Of a stretch of DNA of 5,562 bases, positions 1-5,562 are shown one piece after another. The notes beneath the pieces are model-generated. The model saw nothing but the letters and a program-made list of their open reading frames with translations, ran no database searches and was not told where the DNA came from. A program made the translations under genes and the position numbers. The number at the start of each line of letters is the position of its first letter. Positions within the stretch are counted from its first letter, which is position 1. The DNA comes from CAZCDM01 sp964497475 (lineage in GTDB: Bacteria; Planctomycetota; Phycisphaerae; SM23-33): assembly GCA_964497475.1 (NCBI GenBank), contig CAZCDM010000152.1, positions 1 through 5,562 of the forward strand. The letters run 5' to 3'.

Positions 1-189
1 CCTTGTAAAACAAAGACTTACAGCGCAATCCAAAGGGGATGTCGAAGTCAGGTGGCCGGGCCGTTACACCGCATCGTCGCCTTCCCGGCCGACCCGCCGC
101 CCTACGAGGATTTCGCGACCTTCCAGGCCCGGGCGCAGAAACTGCTCGACCAGCTCGACGGGCTGACACCCGGCGACGCTACGCCTTGA
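1..189 (+). CDS. 3' fragment of an unidentified plus-strand gene
   Basis: The frame is open from the first base to a TGA at 187-189, so any real gene here begins outside the window or at an internal start such as the GTG at 52. I do not recognise the protein. From codon 18 on it reads like a real protein end: a proline-rich stretch (FPADPPPYEDF) followed by a likely amphipathic helix (FQARAQKLLDQLDGL). In that part 39 of 45 codons end in G or C, like the neighbouring genes. The first 17 codons are different: only 6 end in G or C, and the peptide is rich in K, T, R and C. Either the gene starts near 52 (about 45 residues), or foreign or rearranged DNA joins an old gene end near position 50. 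The last 11 bases overlap the end of the convergent STAS gene. Confidence 0.4.
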   Translation, partial: PCKTKTYSAIQRGCRSQVAGPLHRIVAFPADPPPYEDFATFQARAQKLLDQLDGLTPGDATP

Positions 190-538
190 TCCACTCCTCG
201 GCAGCAGCCATTTCGCTGGTGTCGAAGTATCGAATCTCGGCCTTGGTGAACGGCTTGCAGAACTTCGCCATCCACTCCTCCCAGCTCTTCTCGCCCACCA
301 TCGCGAGCTTCTCGATATCGCGGAAGTGCTTGATGTCGAACTTGGTATCCTCCCAGATCGCACCGAGGTCCCACCCCTCGAACTGCTCCATCGCAAAGAC
401 GATCCGCACCGTGCCGTGCTTGGCAATGAAGGCTTCCATCTCCGGGACGGCCTGGAGGTAATCCTCCTTGTGCAGCTTGCCGCTGATCGTCACCTTCAGA
501 ATGTTCCCGCCGAGCGTTTTATCAACTGCCATCGCCAT
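179..538 (-). CDS. SpoIIAA-like (STAS-fold) protein, PF11964 type
   Basis: A 119-residue soluble protein that matches the SpoIIAA-like family (formerly DUF3478) over its full usual length. Visible family signatures are GKLHKEDY at 20-27, the strand TVRIVFAM at 43-50, FEGWDLGAIWED at 53-64 followed by FDIKHF at 67-72, the strand KLAMVGEKSWEEWM at 77-90, and the C-terminal KPFTKAEIRYFD at 95-106 leading into a last helix. These proteins adopt a STAS-like fold. They have been suggested to bind lipid or membrane-related ligands, but no firm biochemical role is established, and I see no conserved phospho-serine motif of true anti-anti-sigma factors. The start is the ATG at 536-538, with AAAGGA (547-552) 8 bases upstream; the in-frame ATG two codons later is the only near alternative. 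It lies 32 bases after the lipoprotein gene on the same strand, so the two are probably co-transcribed. Confidence 0.93.
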   Translation of the reverse strand: MAMAVDKTLGGNILKVTISGKLHKEDYLQAVPEMEAFIAKHGTVRIVFAMEQFEGWDLGAIWEDTKFDIKHFRDIEKLAMVGEKSWEEWMAKFCKPFTKAEIRYFDTSEMAAAEEWIKA

Positions 539-570
539 GCTGCACGTCCTTTCTGCCCGACCCGGGCGGG

Positions 571-1146
571 CTAGTCGTTGGGCCCTTCCATCATCTCTCG
601 CCAGGCTTCCTGCTCGTAGAGTTGGTTCTGATGCAGCGCCGCGTCGACCACCGGCTGGGGATTATCAAGCGTTGCCTGCGCACCGATAGTGCCATCGCGC
701 GTGACCAGGAATAATTCGCCATGGCTGGGCGAGCCGAAGCTCTGCCACGCCAGCCATCGGGGGTCCTGGAAACGATAGAGTTTGTCATCGGGCACGGGCG
801 GGATGGTCGCGGCCGTATTGTCCAGCGCGCCCGGCCGGGCCGGGATGGAGAACTGAACCACCGGCGAGGTTGAGAGGCTCAGCCGCTTGGCCAGGGCGTC
901 CACGCGCGGGTCGAGTCGGCCGGGGTCGTCGGCCTGGACTTCCACAAAGGCGGCCACGTAGTAGGGCCCCGCCACCTCGCGGACCGTGCTGTAGGAGTTA
1001 TCCGGCAGGCGGAGGGGAATCGTCGGCGCGATCCCGTCATTGCGAACCGACCGCTGCGGGGTGTCGACCACCACGCCGACGTGCCAGGCCGGCCCGCACC
1101 CGACCAACCCAAGCAGAACCATCAGCCATCCGCACGTTCGCATCAT
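571..1146 (-). CDS. Small lipoprotein of unknown function
   Basis: About 191 residues with a typical lipoprotein signal: a short N-terminus with one Arg (R3), a hydrophobic core from about 6 to 15 and the lipobox LVGC at 14-17. Cleavage before C17 would leave a lipidated mature protein of about 175 residues outside the cytoplasmic membrane. The residue after Cys is Gly, not the Asp linked to inner-membrane retention in E. coli. The mature part has no domain I recognise. It includes a beta-rich segment (GPYYVAAFVEV, 60-70), a Pro-rich linker (PVPDDK, 117-122), WLAWQSFG at 131-138 and an acidic, helical C-terminus. A GTG at 1150-1152 would extend the frame by two codons, but it overlaps the AGGAG ribosome binding site, so the real start should be the ATG at 1144-1146 or the next ATG at 1141-1143. 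It sits between comM and the STAS gene, suggesting a transcription unit but not a function. Confidence 0.8.
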   Translation of the reverse strand: MMRTCGWLMVLLGLVGCGPAWHVGVVVDTPQRSVRNDGIAPTIPLRLPDNSYSTVREVAGPYYVAAFVEVQADDPGRLDPRVDALAKRLSLSTSPVVQFSIPARPGALDNTAATIPPVPDDKLYRFQDPRWLAWQSFGSPSHGELFLVTRDGTIGAQATLDNPQPVVDAALHQNQLYEQEAWREMMEGPND

Positions 1147-1151
1147 CTGCA

Positions 1152-1156
1152 CTCCT
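1152..1156 (-). promoter_or_regulatory. Ribosome binding site of the lipoprotein gene
   Basis: AGGAG on the minus strand, preceded by AAA. It lies 5 bases before the ATG at 1146 and 8 before the ATG at 1143. It overlaps the upstream GTG at 1152, which rules that GTG out as the start. Confidence 0.6.
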
Positions 1157-1164
1157 TTTGGGGA

Positions 1165-1170
1165 AGTATA
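1165..1170 (-). promoter_or_regulatory. Possible -10 box upstream of the lipoprotein gene
   Basis: TATACT on the minus strand (5 of 6 to TATAAT) in the 52-base gap after comM. The hexamer 17 bases upstream is ACTCAT, a poor -35. It could give weak separate transcription of the lipoprotein and STAS genes, but read-through from comM is equally likely. Confidence 0.2.
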
Positions 1171-1198
1171 GTTCGTCCGAAAGCGGAATGAGTCGCGA

Positions 1199-2731
1199 TT
1201 ACAATTTCCGGTCGAGGCGGCGGTACTGGATGGCCTCGGCGATGTGGGCCGGTGCGATGGCGGAGATGCCTTCGAGGTCGGCGATGGTCCGAGCGATGCG
1301 GAGGATTTTGTCGTGCGCCCGGGCCGAGAGGCCCATTTCGGTCAGGGCCTGCTTGAGCAGCGCCTCGCCGGGGCCGTCGAGCGTGCAATGCTCGCGCACC
1401 TGCCGGGGGGACATGCTGGCGTTGGTGGTGGTGTCGGCCTGGCCGTTGAAGCGGTGTCGCTGGGCGTCGCGGGCGCGGGCGACCATCTGGCGCATCTGCT
1501 GGCTGGTGAGCCCCTCGCCCTCGCCGCGAAGCTGCTTCCAGGGCACGGGGGGCACTTCGACGTGGATGTCTATGCGGTCGATCAGCGGGCCCGAGACGCG
1601 GGCGAGGTAGTTTTCGATCTGCCGCGACGAGCAGGAGCACTGGCGTTTGGGGTCGGTATAGTAGCCGCACGGGCAGGGGTTCATTGCCGCCACGAGCATG
1701 AAACCGGCTGGAAATTGCAGCGTGCTGTGGACGCGCGGGATCGTCACGCAGCCGTCCTCGAGCGGCTGGCGGATCATCTCCAGCGTGGTCCGCGCGAACT
1801 CGGGAAACTCATCGAGAAAGAGCACGCCGTGATGGGCCAGGCTGATTTCCCCGGGTTGGGGCACGGCCCCGCCGCCGACGAGGGCGGCCGCACTGGAAGA
1901 ATGGTGCGGCGTGCGGACCGGGCGGATGGCCATGAGGCTCTGGCTGGGGGCCAGAAGCCCGCGGGCCGAGTAGACGCGGGTGGTTTCGAGGCTCTCGGCG
2001 AGGCTCAGCGCCGGCAGGATCGTGGGGATGCGTTTGGCGAGCATGGTTTTGCCCGAGCCCGGCGCGCCGATGAGCAGGATGTTGTGGTGCCCGGCCGCGG
2101 CGATGGTCAGGGCGCGTTTGGCGGCCTCCTGGCCGCGCACGTCGGAGAAGTCGACGTCGTACTGACTGGCCTGGGCGAAGACGGTATCGATGTCGACATC
2201 GGTCGGCTCGAGGGGTGCCTCGCCGGTGAGGATGCCGACGGCATCGGAGAGGAACTGCACGCCGAAGATTTCCAGGCCGGTGACGACGGCGGCTTCGGCG
2301 GCGTTCTCGGCCGGCACGATCATGCCGCGTCGGCCCTGGCGTTTGGCGAGCATGGCAGCGGCGAGCACGCCACGGACAGGCCGGATGCGGCCGTCGAGGG
2401 CCAGCTCGCCCATCAGCAGGAACTCGTCGGTCGCGCACGATTGCATCTGCCCGCCGGCCAGCAGGGCGGCGATGGCGATGGGCAGGTCCAGGGCGGCGGA
2501 GTCTTTGCGGACGTCGGCCGGTGCGAGATTGATGGTGACCTTCGGCCCGGGCCAGCGGTAGCCGCTGTTTCGCAGGGCGGCTTGGATTCGGCTGGTCGCC
2601 TCGCGGACGGCGGCGTCGGCCAGGCCCACCAGCCGGACCTCACCCATGCCGCCCTTGCTGACGTCGACCTCGACCTCGCCGGCGATGGCGTCGATACCCG
2701 TGAGGATGCTGGAATGTACGCGGGAGAGCAT
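1199..2731 (-). CDS. comM: YifB/ComM family Mg-chelatase-like AAA+ ATPase
   Basis: A full-length 510-residue member of the YifB/ComM family. ComM is known in Vibrio and other naturally transformable bacteria as a hexameric helicase that drives branch migration during integration of incoming single-stranded DNA. The family is widespread, also in species not known to be competent. The N-terminal Lon-like ChlI domain spans about 20-165 (GLADAAVREATSR at 36-48, DLPIAIA at 82-88, GELALDGRIRPVRG at 108-121). The AAA+ core runs about 190-395: Walker A GAPGSGKT at 222-229, Walker B with D307 and E308 in LFLDEFPE, sensor 1 around N351, the family Cys pattern CPC (353-355) and CSC (365-367), and SGPLIDRIDIHVEVP at 380-394. 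The C-terminal lid (about 405-505) has sensor-2-like LSARAHDKILRIARTIAD at 468-485. The start is the ATG at 2729-2731, with AGGGG (2738-2742) 6 bases upstream. All key ATPase residues are present. Whether this species is competent cannot be judged here. Confidence 0.96.
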   Translation of the reverse strand: MLSRVHSSILTGIDAIAGEVEVDVSKGGMGEVRLVGLADAAVREATSRIQAALRNSGYRWPGPKVTINLAPADVRKDSAALDLPIAIAALLAGGQMQSCATDEFLLMGELALDGRIRPVRGVLAAAMLAKRQGRRGMIVPAENAAEAAVVTGLEIFGVQFLSDAVGILTGEAPLEPTDVDIDTVFAQASQYDVDFSDVRGQEAAKRALTIAAAGHHNILLIGAPGSGKTMLAKRIPTILPALSLAESLETTRVYSARGLLAPSQSLMAIRPVRTPHHSSSAAALVGGGAVPQPGEISLAHHGVLFLDEFPEFARTTLEMIRQPLEDGCVTIPRVHSTLQFPAGFMLVAAMNPCPCGYYTDPKRQCSCSSRQIENYLARVSGPLIDRIDIHVEVPPVPWKQLRGEGEGLTSQQMRQMVARARDAQRHRFNGQADTTTNASMSPRQVREHCTLDGPGEALLKQALTEMGLSARAHDKILRIARTIADLEGISAIAPAHIAEAIQYRRLDRKL

Positions 2732-2772
2732 GGCGAGCCCCTGTGTTTGAATTACGCTGGGCTGATCGTACC

Positions 2773-2788
2773 GCCGGGGCGGCCCGGC
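2773..2788 (-). other. GC-rich hairpin between kinase and comM genes
   Basis: A perfect 6-base stem GCCGGG/CCCGGC with a 4-base loop, 7 bases past the kinase stop codon. No T-run follows on the minus strand, so it is not a classical intrinsic terminator. It may slow transcription, stabilise the 3' end of the kinase message, or be chance in GC-rich DNA. Confidence 0.25.
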
Positions 2789-2794
2789 TGCAAG

Positions 2795-4159
2795 TCAGGG
2801 CTCGAAGTCGAAGGGCGTCGGCAGGGGCAGGTCGATGGTGACAGTTGTGCCGAGGTCGGCTTCGGATTCGATACGCATCGTGCCGCCGTGCTCGACGATA
2901 ACGGCCCGGGCGTAGCTGAGCCCGATGCCCTTGCCGCCGATCTGGATTTCGCGATGGGCCTTGGCGAAGTTCGAGCGGCTCTGCCGGGCGAGCTGGCGGA
3001 AGTAGTCTCGCCGCGGGCTGTAGCCCCACAGCGTGACGTAGGGCAGGTGCTGCTTGCCGATTCCCACGCCCCGATCGGCAATGATGAGGCGCAGGTGCGT
3101 CCGCTTCCGCAGCCAGTGGCGGCGGGTCCGGCTGGTCAGGTCGATGCGGATCGCCACGGGCGGCTCGGGGAGGTTGTGCTTGGGCGGGGGCTTGGCCGAC
3201 CACTCGCCCTGGGGCGTGATCGAGAGCTGGCTGGCGGCGGAGATGGAGTTGTTGATGATTTCGATCAGCGCCCACTCGATGCGTCGCCAGTCGCCGGTGA
3301 AGGTGCTCTGGGTGTGGAGGTCGGTTTCCAGGAACCGGCGGGTCATGCTCGGCGTGCGGGCAAGGTCGTTGTCGTAGGACACATCCGCCATGAGACGGAG
3401 CGTTTCGGCGGCTCGCCAGAAGCGGTAGGGCTTGTATCGCGTGCCGGACTGCAGGGCGCGAAGCTTGCGGCGGCGGATGTCTTCCGGGTCGGCGCGGGTG
3501 AGGTACTCGGCAAAGAGATTTTCCACGATGCGATTGAGGTCGATCTCCGTGGAGAAAAAGCTGCGCGGTGAGATATCGGCCCCGGCGGCGCGGCGGGTGG
3601 CCTGGCGGGCCAGGTCGAGCATACGCATGTTCGAGGTGTTGATGTGGTACATCCGGTCAATGCAGTCCTGAATTTCATTGCCGGTGATGATCGGCCCCGT
3701 GCCGGGCAGCGTGGGCAGGAGCCCCTCGAAATTGCCAAACTGATTGATCAGCGTGTGCAGCAGCAGCAGGTACTCCCGCTCCGAGCCGAAGACCACCTGC
3801 CAGAATCCGTAGAGATCGTGATCGCCAACCAGCAGCAGGGGGTCGAGGTACTCCCGCAGTTCCGCGGCGAGGTCCTGGAGATTGCTCAGGAGGCTCTGGC
3901 CGGCTTGGGCGTCGCGCCCGGGTTTGGCGAGGCTGCCCGGAGCCGACAGCAGCCCGCCGGAGTATTTGTCGAGCGTCTCGGCGAGGTGCTGGTACTCGTC
4001 GACATGAATCCGCAGCCGGGCCGTCATGTGACGGTAGCAGGTCGTCAACGCCTCGACGGGGTCGTCCGGCAGGGCCTGCTGGAACCACCGGGTCACTTCG
4101 GCAAAGTCGCCAAGCGTTTCCAGTTCCCACATGCCCCGAGATGTCGCCACGCTACCCAT
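2795..4159 (-). CDS. Soluble histidine-kinase-type protein (HATPase_c domain)
   Basis: A 454-residue cytoplasmic protein with no signal peptide or membrane segment. The C-terminal third is a GHKL ATPase: N-box EIINNSISA at 300-308 (E300, N304), G1 box DRGVGIG at 362-368, G2 box GGKGIGLS at 408-415, and final strand GTTVTIDLP at 437-445. About 60 extra residues (225-285, many Arg) precede the N-box, after DLNRIVENLF (207-216). The region 125-195 is predicted by eye to be two helices joined by a Pro/Gly loop, the layout of a DHp dimerisation domain. There is no canonical H-E/D-x-x-x-P motif; H135 in LLLLHTLINQF is the best phosphoacceptor candidate. The N-terminal 120 residues are helical and unrecognised, and no PAS, GAF or HAMP is visible. 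No response regulator is nearby. The frame extends to a GTG at 4219, but a good promoter lies inside that extension, and ATG 4159 has an AGGAGG upstream. A third possible start is ATG 4132. Confidence 0.85.
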   Translation of the reverse strand: MGSVATSRGMWELETLGDFAEVTRWFQQALPDDPVEALTTCYRHMTARLRIHVDEYQHLAETLDKYSGGLLSAPGSLAKPGRDAQAGQSLLSNLQDLAAELREYLDPLLLVGDHDLYGFWQVVFGSEREYLLLLHTLINQFGNFEGLLPTLPGTGPIITGNEIQDCIDRMYHINTSNMRMLDLARQATRRAAGADISPRSFFSTEIDLNRIVENLFAEYLTRADPEDIRRRKLRALQSGTRYKPYRFWRAAETLRLMADVSYDNDLARTPSMTRRFLETDLHTQSTFTGDWRRIEWALIEIINNSISAASQLSITPQGEWSAKPPPKHNLPEPPVAIRIDLTSRTRRHWLRKRTHLRLIIADRGVGIGKQHLPYVTLWGYSPRRDYFRQLARQSRSNFAKAHREIQIGGKGIGLSYARAVIVEHGGTMRIESEADLGTTVTIDLPLPTPFDFEP

Positions 4160-4172
4160 TCCAGAGACGCTG

Positions 4173-4178
4173 CCTCCT
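4173..4178 (-). promoter_or_regulatory. Perfect AGGAGG upstream of the kinase ATG
   Basis: AGGAGG on the minus strand, 13 bases before the ATG at 4159. The spacing is longer than optimal, so it supports this start over GTG 4219 without proving it. In the longer frame the same bases encode Gly-Gly. Confidence 0.45.
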
Positions 4179-4183
4179 GCCAG

Positions 4184-4212
4184 ATCATACTCGCACTGCG
4201 GTTGCTTGACAA
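4184..4212 (-). promoter_or_regulatory. Sigma70-type promoter for the kinase gene
   Basis: On the minus strand, TTGTCA (4207-4212, 5 of 6 to TTGACA), then a 17-base spacer, then TATGAT (4184-4189, 5 of 6 to TATAAT). Transcription would begin near 4177, at the AGGAGG, giving a leader of about 18 bases to ATG 4159. It starts 13 bases beyond the oxidoreductase stop codon, so the kinase can probably be transcribed independently of that gene. Confidence 0.55.
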
Positions 4213-4225
4213 CAGTCACGGTCGA

Positions 4226-5344
4226 TCACCGGGCCAGGTTGGCGGCCGATTCGGCCAGGGCCAACGCTTCGCGTCCGTTGATCTCGTTCACCTCGCGATC
4301 GTGGGTGCGATCCTGAATGTGGCGGAGCTGGTCGGCCATGAGTTCCTGTACCGATTCGCTATAGACTTCCTGTTTGTTTTCGCTCGGGCAGTAGTGCAGG
4401 CGGACGCGGCGGGTAACGCTGCGGGTTTTGCCCCGGCTGGTGACCTGCTGGCGGTCTTCGTCGAACTCCTCGACGATGCTCAAATCACCGCCTGGCACGA
4501 GCTGCTTGAGCTGATCGATCGCCTCGCCATCCAGCGCTGCGTCGATGGTCATGTGCAGCGGAATCCCCCCGTCGATCCAGATATCGCCCTGCTCGCAGAC
4601 CAGGCGGTGGTTGGTGCGGTCCAGCTGGGCGACCTGATCGAAGCCGTGATAATGGTTGACCACCGCCCCGTTGTCGTGGCGGACGGTGCACATCACGCGG
4701 TCTTCCTGGTTCGTGCCGGGGCGAAGCTCGGTATGAGCGCTGATGACGTGGCCGTCGCCGAGCCACTGGCGATACAGGTCGAAAAAGTGTACGCCGTGCT
4801 CGATGAAAATGCCCCCCGAGACCGCCTTGTCCCAGAACCAATGGCCCTGGGAAAGCGACGAGTCGCTGGCGCAGTTCGCCAGCCGGGAGCTGAGCACCTG
4901 GCCCAGCACGCCCGAGTCGATCACGCGCTTCACGGCCCGGCTGACGTGGTTGTACCGCAGGATAAAATTCACCGGACAGATGCACGAGGCGTCCCAGGCG
5001 GCACGGAGCATCTCGTCGGCCTGGGCGGTGGACATGGCCAGGGGCTTTTCGCACAGCACGTGCTTGCCGGCGCGGACGGCCTGGAGGACCAGGTCGTAAT
5101 GCGACGACGGCGGCGTGGCGATGTGGACCATGTCCACGTCGTCCATGGCGATCAGCGCGCCCGGGTCGCCCACAGCGTGGGCCAGGCCGAACTCGCGGGC
5201 AAAATCCTCGGCCACGTTCTGGCGGACATCGGCTACGGCCATGGGGCGAATCGAATCGAGCTTGGAGTAGGCGTCGAGGCAGAACAGCCCGAACGCACCA
5301 CAGCCAATCAGGCCCAGACGAATCGGGGGTTGCTCGTCAGTCAT
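4226..5344 (-). CDS. Gfo/Idh/MocA family NAD(P)-dependent oxidoreductase
   Basis: A 372-residue cytoplasmic enzyme of usual family length, expected to oxidise or reduce a hydroxyl/keto group of a sugar, inositol or related compound with NAD(P). The N-terminal Rossmann domain (about 8-125) has the dinucleotide motif GCGAFG at 14-19, AVADV at 36-40 closing the second strand, IATPPSSHYD at 75-84 and the signature CEKPLAMS at 98-105, whose K100 is the conserved lysine at the active site. The C-terminal alpha/beta domain carries SGGIFIEHGVHFFDLYRQWLG at 176-196, with H186 as the likely catalytic His; the usual Asp of this motif is Glu (E182), next to an extra His (H183). The substrate cannot be told from sequence. 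The frame extends 21 codons upstream to 5407, but ATG 5344 has a clear ribosome binding site and a TATAAT box lies inside the extension. The kinase gene follows after 66 bases. Confidence 0.95.
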   Translation of the reverse strand: MTDEQPPIRLGLIGCGAFGLFCLDAYSKLDSIRPMAVADVRQNVAEDFAREFGLAHAVGDPGALIAMDDVDMVHIATPPSSHYDLVLQAVRAGKHVLCEKPLAMSTAQADEMLRAAWDASCICPVNFILRYNHVSRAVKRVIDSGVLGQVLSSRLANCASDSSLSQGHWFWDKAVSGGIFIEHGVHFFDLYRQWLGDGHVISAHTELRPGTNQEDRVMCTVRHDNGAVVNHYHGFDQVAQLDRTNHRLVCEQGDIWIDGGIPLHMTIDAALDGEAIDQLKQLVPGGDLSIVEEFDEDRQQVTSRGKTRSVTRRVRLHYCPSENKQEVYSESVQELMADQLRHIQDRTHDREVNEINGREALALAESAANLAR

Positions 5345-5348
5345 GGGG

Positions 5349-5358
5349 TTTCCTCTCT
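5349..5358 (-). promoter_or_regulatory. Ribosome binding site of the oxidoreductase gene
   Basis: AGAGAGGAAA on the minus strand; its AGGA core ends 6 bases before ATG 5344. It fixes the start there, since the upstream in-frame extension has no comparable site. Confidence 0.65.
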
Positions 5359-5383
5359 GCAGTTCACGTAACGCGTTTGCGCC

Positions 5384-5389
5384 ATTATA
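5384..5389 (-). promoter_or_regulatory. -10 box of the oxidoreductase promoter
   Basis: A perfect TATAAT on the minus strand, 39 bases before ATG 5344, predicting a leader of about 33 bases. No good -35 is found: the hexamers at 16-17 base spacing read GGATTT and CGGATT and lie within the left arm of the inverted repeat at 5406-5432. This fits a promoter that needs an activator, or one controlled by a protein bound to that repeat. Confidence 0.45.
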
Positions 5390-5405
5390 GATATTGTATC
5401 GGCAC

Positions 5406-5432
5406 AAATCCGGTTGCTATAAGCCCGGATTT
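5406..5432. repeat. Perfect inverted repeat AAATCCGG-N11-CCGGATTT
   Basis: Two 8-base arms (5406-5413 and 5425-5432) match perfectly around an 11-base centre. Centre-to-centre arm spacing is 19 bases. It sits between the two divergent TATAAT boxes and covers the -35 position of the minus-strand one. Options are an operator for a dimeric regulator, the end region of an insertion element whose transposase starts to the right, or a hairpin. It lacks the T-run of an intrinsic terminator. Confidence 0.5.
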
Positions 5433-5456
5433 CCTCGATGTCGAGCGTAATTCATG

Positions 5457-5462
5457 TATAAT
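5457..5462 (+). promoter_or_regulatory. -10 box of a plus-strand promoter
   Basis: A perfect TATAAT preceded directly by TG, without the one-base gap of a true extended -10. The -35 is weak (TCGATG at 16-base spacing). A start near 5469 would give a leader of about 60 bases to the ATG at 5531. Confidence 0.4.
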
Positions 5463-5530
5463 GTGGCGTCGTTTGACCGCATGAACATTGGGTTTTCTTG
5501 ATGCCATGGACGGCGGAAGGCAGGGATGCA

Positions 5531-5562
5531 ATGGGTGAAGCCGGCAAGGACGCTTTGCGAGT
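5531..5562 (+). CDS. 5' end of a plus-strand gene, possibly an IS1380-type transposase
   Basis: From ATG 5531 the frame reads MGEAGKDALR and runs off the window. The same frame is open from an in-frame TGA at 5474-5476 and offers another ATG at 5501. ATG 5531 is preferred because the purine-rich GGAAGG (5515-5520) and AGGGA (5522-5526) lie just upstream. From memory, IS1380-family transposases of planctomycetes and related bacteria begin with a short polar stretch and an ALRV-like segment before a conserved KLEFHG...TSDAGLL block. Only about ten residues can be seen, so this is a hint and not an identification. A competing ATG at 5526 in another frame (MQWVKPARTLCE) cannot be excluded. Confidence 0.3.
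   Translation, partial: MGEAGKDALR

Noticed and set aside
4..22. Short inverted repeat TGTAA...TTACA at the left edge
   Set aside because: Five-base arms with a 9-base loop in AT-rich sequence are expected by chance, and nothing around it supports a function.
555..567. Small hairpin GCCCG-ACC-CGGGC between the lipoprotein and STAS genes
   Set aside because: The stem is only 5 bases in GC-rich DNA and no T-run follows, so it is not a credible terminator.
2765..2793. Possible comM promoter TTGCAG-17-TACGAT
   Set aside because: Only 3 of 6 and 4 of 6 consensus matches, with the GC hairpin lying in the spacer; too weak to annotate.
1244..3571. A 775-codon open frame on the plus strand
   Set aside because: It runs antisense through comM and the kinase, is very rich in Gly, Ala, Asp and Val, and shows no family motif. 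It is an expected by-product of high-GC genes on the opposite strand.
3644..5371. A 575-codon open frame on the plus strand
   Set aside because: It is antisense to the kinase and the oxidoreductase, both of which have clear family motifs, and has no recognisable domain.
5473..5478. TTGACC as a -35 for the right-end gene
   Set aside because: The bases 16-18 positions downstream do not resemble a -10 box; the TATAAT at 5457 is upstream of it and is the better candidate.
1..5562. CRISPR array, tRNA, rRNA, riboswitch or toxin-antitoxin genes
   Set aside because: No regularly spaced repeats, no tRNA-like cloverleaf and no recognisable small gene pair were found; intergenic gaps on the minus strand are too short to hold them.

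Overview
The window carries five well-supported genes, all on the minus strand and closely spaced, with a plus-strand gene fragment at each end. The DNA is GC-rich and the genes strongly prefer G or C at third codon positions. Read in the direction of transcription, right to left, the order is: a Gfo/Idh/MocA-family NAD(P)-dependent oxidoreductase (4226-5344), a soluble histidine-kinase-type ATPase (2795-4159), a YifB/ComM-type AAA+ ATPase (1199-2731), a small lipoprotein of unknown function (571-1146) and a SpoIIAA-like STAS-fold protein (179-538). No stretch over 300 bases lacks a gene.

The organism cannot be fixed from this sequence alone. High GC, an abundant type of Gfo/Idh/MocA oxidoreductase, a lipoprotein signal and an orphan soluble kinase would fit a Planctomycetota/Phycisphaerae-like or other GC-rich Gram-negative bacterium. 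That is a low-confidence inference.

Gaps between the minus-strand genes are short (66, 63, 52 and 32 bases), so they may be partly co-transcribed, but they do not form an obvious pathway. The kinase seems to have its own sigma70-type promoter just after the oxidoreductase stop codon, and this also bears on where its coding region starts. The oxidoreductase has a clear ribosome binding site and a perfect TATAAT box upstream.

The right end (5345-5562) is an AT-richer divergent regulatory region. It has a perfect TATAAT on each strand, a perfect 8-base inverted repeat between them, and then a short plus-strand reading frame whose first residues recall IS1380-family transposases. The left end holds the 3' part of a plus-strand reading frame (1-189) that converges on the STAS gene and overlaps it by 11 bases. 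Codon composition in that frame changes sharply near position 50. Both edges may therefore border mobile or rearranged DNA. Apart from these edges and the unusual kinase, the region looks like ordinary chromosomal DNA, and I see no convincing new multi-gene system.
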